A DNA stretch of 64,000 bases, taken from NCBI RefSeq assembly GCF_001424345.1, contig NZ_LMPF01000025.1, positions 264,391-328,390 of the forward strand, written 5' to 3'. This DNA is from Burkholderia sp. Leaf177 (GTDB taxonomy: Bacteria; Pseudomonadota; Gammaproteobacteria; Burkholderiales; Burkholderiaceae). This document shows positions 61,496-64,000 of this stretch, in pieces (the first letter of the stretch is position 1; each line of letters starts with the position of its first letter). The notes under the pieces are model-generated. The model did not search any database. It was not told the DNA's origin and saw only the letters and a list, made by a program, of their open reading frames with translations. The position numbers and the translations under genes are program-made.

Positions 61496-64000
61496 AACGG
61501 TCTCTCTTTCCTTTGCCGACGAACGTTAGTGCGCGCGCAATCGCGCTGAGCGTGGCCGCTGGATGCGTCGCGAACGTGCCGTTGACGGCGTTCGCGCAAG
61601 CGGCGAGCAGCGCCGCCGACACCACCACGAACGCCAATGCTCCTTTGACCGTGTTGATCGACCAGGGGCGCTACTGGCAATCGCACCGGCGCGGCGACCT
61701 GGCCGAACAGGCTTGGCTAAAGGTGTTGCGTATCGACCCGAAACAGCCCGACGCGCTTTACGGCATGGGCATCATTCTCGCGGATCGCAAGGACGGCAGC
61801 GGCGCGCAGCAATATCTGTCGCGCTTGCGGCAGGCGGCGCCGCAGTATCCGAATATCGATGAACTCGGCCGGCGGCTCGGCGAAACCAGTCCGCGCGACC
61901 AGACCGTCAACGACGCGCGGCGTCTTGCGCAAAGCGGCCAAAGTGCTTCGGCGGTGCAAGAATATCAGCGCGCTTTGAGCGGCAAGCCCGCCACGCCCGA
62001 ACTCACGCTCGAGTATTACCAGGCGCTCGCCGCCACGCCGCAAGGCTGGGATCAGGCGCGCGCGGGCCTCACGCAGCTTGCGAAACAGAACCCGAACGAT
62101 CCGCGTTATGCGCTCGCGCTGGCCCAGCACCTGACCTACCGCGATACCACGCGGCGCGACGGCATCGCGCGTCTGGCGCAGTTGAGCAGCGACAGCACGG
62201 TCGGCGATCAGGCCAAGAAAAGCTGGCGTCAGGCCTTGTTGTGGCTGGGCGCGCGGGCCTCGGACGCGCCTTTGTATCAGGCGTATCTGCAGGCATCGCC
62301 GGATGATCCCGCCGTCAAGGCCCGTTTCGATTCCATGGTCCAGCAGGACAAAGAGTCGCAAGAACGCTCGCAGGCCAGTGCCGCAACCGATGCACGCGGA
62401 CGCGTCGTCGCCGAAGGTTTTGCCGCGCTGGATCGTGGGGATATCGTCACGGGACGCGCACGTTTTTCAGCGGTGCTCGCGCAAAGCCCGAATGACGCCG
62501 ATGCGCTCGGCGGCATGGGTATCGCTGCGTTGAAGCAGGAAAAATTCGATGAAGCGCGCACGTATCTCGAACGTGCATCGCGCGCCGGGAATGCAGCGCG
62601 CTGGAAAGACGCGCTGACGAGCGCCACTTACTGGAGCTACACGAGCGCGGGAATTGGCGCGCGCAGCAACGGCGAAACCGCGAAAGCAAGATCGATGTTC
62701 GAGCGCGCGATCGCGTTGAATCCATCCGATACCACCGCGCAAACCCTGCTCGGCGAAACGTTGCTCGGCAGCGGCGACCCGCGCGGCGCGGAACAGGCGT
62801 ACCGCATGGCGTTGCGCCGTCAGGCCGACAACCCCGATGCAATCCGCGGTCTCGTTGGCGCACTCGCCGCGCAAGGCCGCGGCGAAGAAGCGCTGGTGTT
62901 TGCGAATCAGCTGAACGCGGAGCAGCAGGCGAAGGCCGGCGGCATCAACAAGCTGCGCGGCGAGGCGCAAGCGGCGCAAGCCCGCGCGGCCGAAGCGCGT
63001 GGCGATCTCGGCGCGGCCCGCAGTCTCTTCGAAGATGCGCTCCTGAACAATCCCGACGATGTCTGGATGCGCCTCGACCTCGCGCGCATCTACGTGCGCC
63101 AGGGCGCGGTTGGCAATGCGCGCAGCATGATGGACGGGTTGCTCGCCGCGCACCCCGACATGACCGACGCACTGTATGCAAGCGCGTTGCTGTCCGCCGA
63201 GACGCAGGACTGGGCGACGGGTTTGTCGCAACTCGATCGCATTCCGGCCGCGCAACGCACGCCGGCGATGACCACGTTGCAGCATCGTTTATGGGTTCAT
63301 GTTCAAGCCGATACCGCAAGCCGCATGGCGCGTGCCGGTCAGACGCAGCAGGCAATCGCAGTGTTGCAGGCCGCCACGCCCGTCGCGCAGAACAGCCCCG
63401 AACTGATCGGCGTGCTTGCAACCGCATATCTCCAGGCAGGCGACACCGGCCGCGCGTTGGCGCTCGTTCGTAGCGCGATGGCCGCCGCCCCCGCCGATAC
63501 CGGTTTGTTGCTGCAATACGCAGGCATCCTGACGGCTGTTCCCGTGGCGCCGGGGCAAACCAATCCGCAGCAGGACGCCGAGTTGAGCGCCGTGATGCGC
63601 AGGCTCGCTGCGTCGCCGCTCACGCCGGCCCAACGTATCGACTTCAACAATCTGAATATCGGCATCGTGGTGAAACAAGCCGATACCGTGCGTCAACGCG
63701 GCGACCTCGCTGGCGCGTATGAAGTGATCGCGCCGTGGCTTGCCGCAACGCCCGATAACGCCGACCTGCAAGCCGCGCTCGCGCGTCTCTACACCTCGGC
63801 CGGTGACGATAAAAGCGCGCTCGCGAGTTATCGTGCGGCATTGGCGCGCCGTCCCGACGACGTCAATCTGCAGGTTGCGGCGATCGGCGCGGCGTCGGGC
63901 GCGAAGGATTTTTCTTTTGCGGAAACGACGGCGAAGCAGGCATTGCTCGCATCGCCCGACGATCCGCGCGTGCTCGCCGCCGCCGGGCGCATGTATCACG
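61489..64000 (+). CDS. bcsC: cellulose export outer-membrane protein (partial, 3' end outside window)
   Basis: TPR scaffold and outer-membrane beta-barrel that exports cellulose. From the ATG at 61489 the frame is open to the window end, giving about 837 residues. After a signal peptide (IALSVAAGCVANVPLTAFAQ) come many TPR units (ALYGMGIILADRKDGSGAQQYL, DALGGMGIAALKQEKFDEAR, TAQTLLGETLLGSGDPRGAEQAY, WMRLDLARIYVRQGAVGNAR). The C-terminal barrel is beyond the edge. Last visible gene of the bcs operon. Confidence 0.94.
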   Translation, partial: MLKRSLFPLPTNVSARAIALSVAAGCVANVPLTAFAQAASSAADTTTNANAPLTVLIDQGRYWQSHRRGDLAEQAWLKVLRIDPKQPDALYGMGIILADRKDGSGAQQYLSRLRQAAPQYPNIDELGRRLGETSPRDQTVNDARRLAQSGQSASAVQEYQRALSGKPATPELTLEYYQALAATPQGWDQARAGLTQLAKQNPNDPRYALALAQHLTYRDTTRRDGIARLAQLSSDSTVGDQAKKSWRQALLWLGARASDAPLYQAYLQASPDDPAVKARFDSMVQQDKESQERSQASAATDARGRVVAEGFAALDRGDIVTGRARFSAVLAQSPNDADALGGMGIAALKQEKFDEARTYLERASRAGNAARWKDALTSATYWSYTSAGIGARSNGETAKARSMFERAIALNPSDTTAQTLLGETLLGSGDPRGAEQAYRMALRRQADNPDAIRGLVGALAAQGRGEEALVFANQLNAEQQAKAGGINKLRGEAQAAQARAAEARGDLGAARSLFEDALLNNPDDVWMRLDLARIYVRQGAVGNARSMMDGLLAAHPDMTDALYASALLSAETQDWATGLSQLDRIPAAQRTPAMTTLQHRLWVHVQADTASRMARAGQTQQAIAVLQAATPVAQNSPELIGVLATAYLQAGDTGRALALVRSAMAAAPADTGLLLQYAGILTAVPVAPGQTNPQQDAELSAVMRRLAASPLTPAQRIDFNNLNIGIVVKQADTVRQRGDLAGAYEVIAPWLAATPDNADLQAALARLYTSAGDDKSALASYRAALARRPDDVNLQVAAIGAASGAKDFSFAETTAKQALLASPDDPRVLAAAGRMYH

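Noticed and set aside
1..64000. CRISPR arrays, insertion sequences, tRNA or rRNA genes
   Set aside because: No regularly spaced repeats, transposase-like frames or RNA-gene signatures were found on reading through; a covariance-model scan would be needed to exclude small RNAs.

Overview
The window looks like a chromosomal or chromid segment of a Burkholderiaceae bacterium (Burkholderia / Paraburkholderia / Caballeronia type). This rests on high GC, the GarL/GarR/Udh/GntR uronate locus, the D-threonate kinase-PdxA2 operon, a Tle3-type T6SS island and a beta-proteobacterial bcsD-P-Q-A-B-Z-C cellulose operon. It is gene-dense, with 53 recognisable protein genes, two of them cut by the window edges. 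I saw no rRNA, tRNA, CRISPR array or insertion sequence.

Layout. 1-1.6 kb: phosphonate ABC uptake (phnC, partial phnD). 2-4.4 kb: a membrane GGDEF-EAL protein. 4.4-5.2 kb: a TacA/TacT-like toxin-antitoxin pair with its own palindromic operator. 5.3-6.0 kb: bluB. 6.1-12.8 kb: a hexuronate/aldarate locus made of garL-garR, a convergent polar-amino-acid-type ABC transporter, udh, and a divergent FadR/GntR regulator with overlapping divergent promoters. 12.8-19.5 kb: a six-gene glycoside operon read right to left (GH1 beta-glucosidase, binding protein, two permeases, ATPase, LacI repressor) under tandem LacI-type palindromes. 19.7-20.3 kb: a VapBC-like pair.

20.3-25.7 kb is a non-cyanobacterial Kai module: kaiC-kaiB-hybrid histidine kinase, with a divergent GAF histidine kinase and no kaiA. 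Next come a small membrane protein, an AraC regulator and a 1446-residue Lhr-type helicase (25.7-32.5 kb). 32.7-36.9 kb: a D-threonate/D-erythronate operon (KdgT-like permease, DUF1537 kinase, PdxA2, DeoR regulator).

37.0-49.1 kb is a leftward T6SS effector island: vgrG, a Tle3-like phospholipase, three tandem immunity-like lipoproteins, PAAR, an inner-membrane adaptor candidate and a TssM paralogue that has lost its P-loop. The three lipoprotein genes look more AT-rich than their surroundings and have near-identical 3' ends. 49.4-52.1 kb: an ECF42-type sigma factor with a VOC protein and two DGPF (YCII) proteins. 52.3 kb: a YqaA-like membrane protein. 53.2-64 kb: the cellulose synthase operon, running off the right edge inside bcsC.

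Functional links. The GGDEF-EAL protein could feed c-di-GMP to the PilZ domain of BcsA. Udh, GarL and GarR are three steps of oxidative uronate breakdown; the lactonase, dehydratase and glycerate kinase steps are not in the window. The two most notable systems are the Kai timer-like module and the Tle3 island with its multiplied immunity genes and pseudo-TssM.
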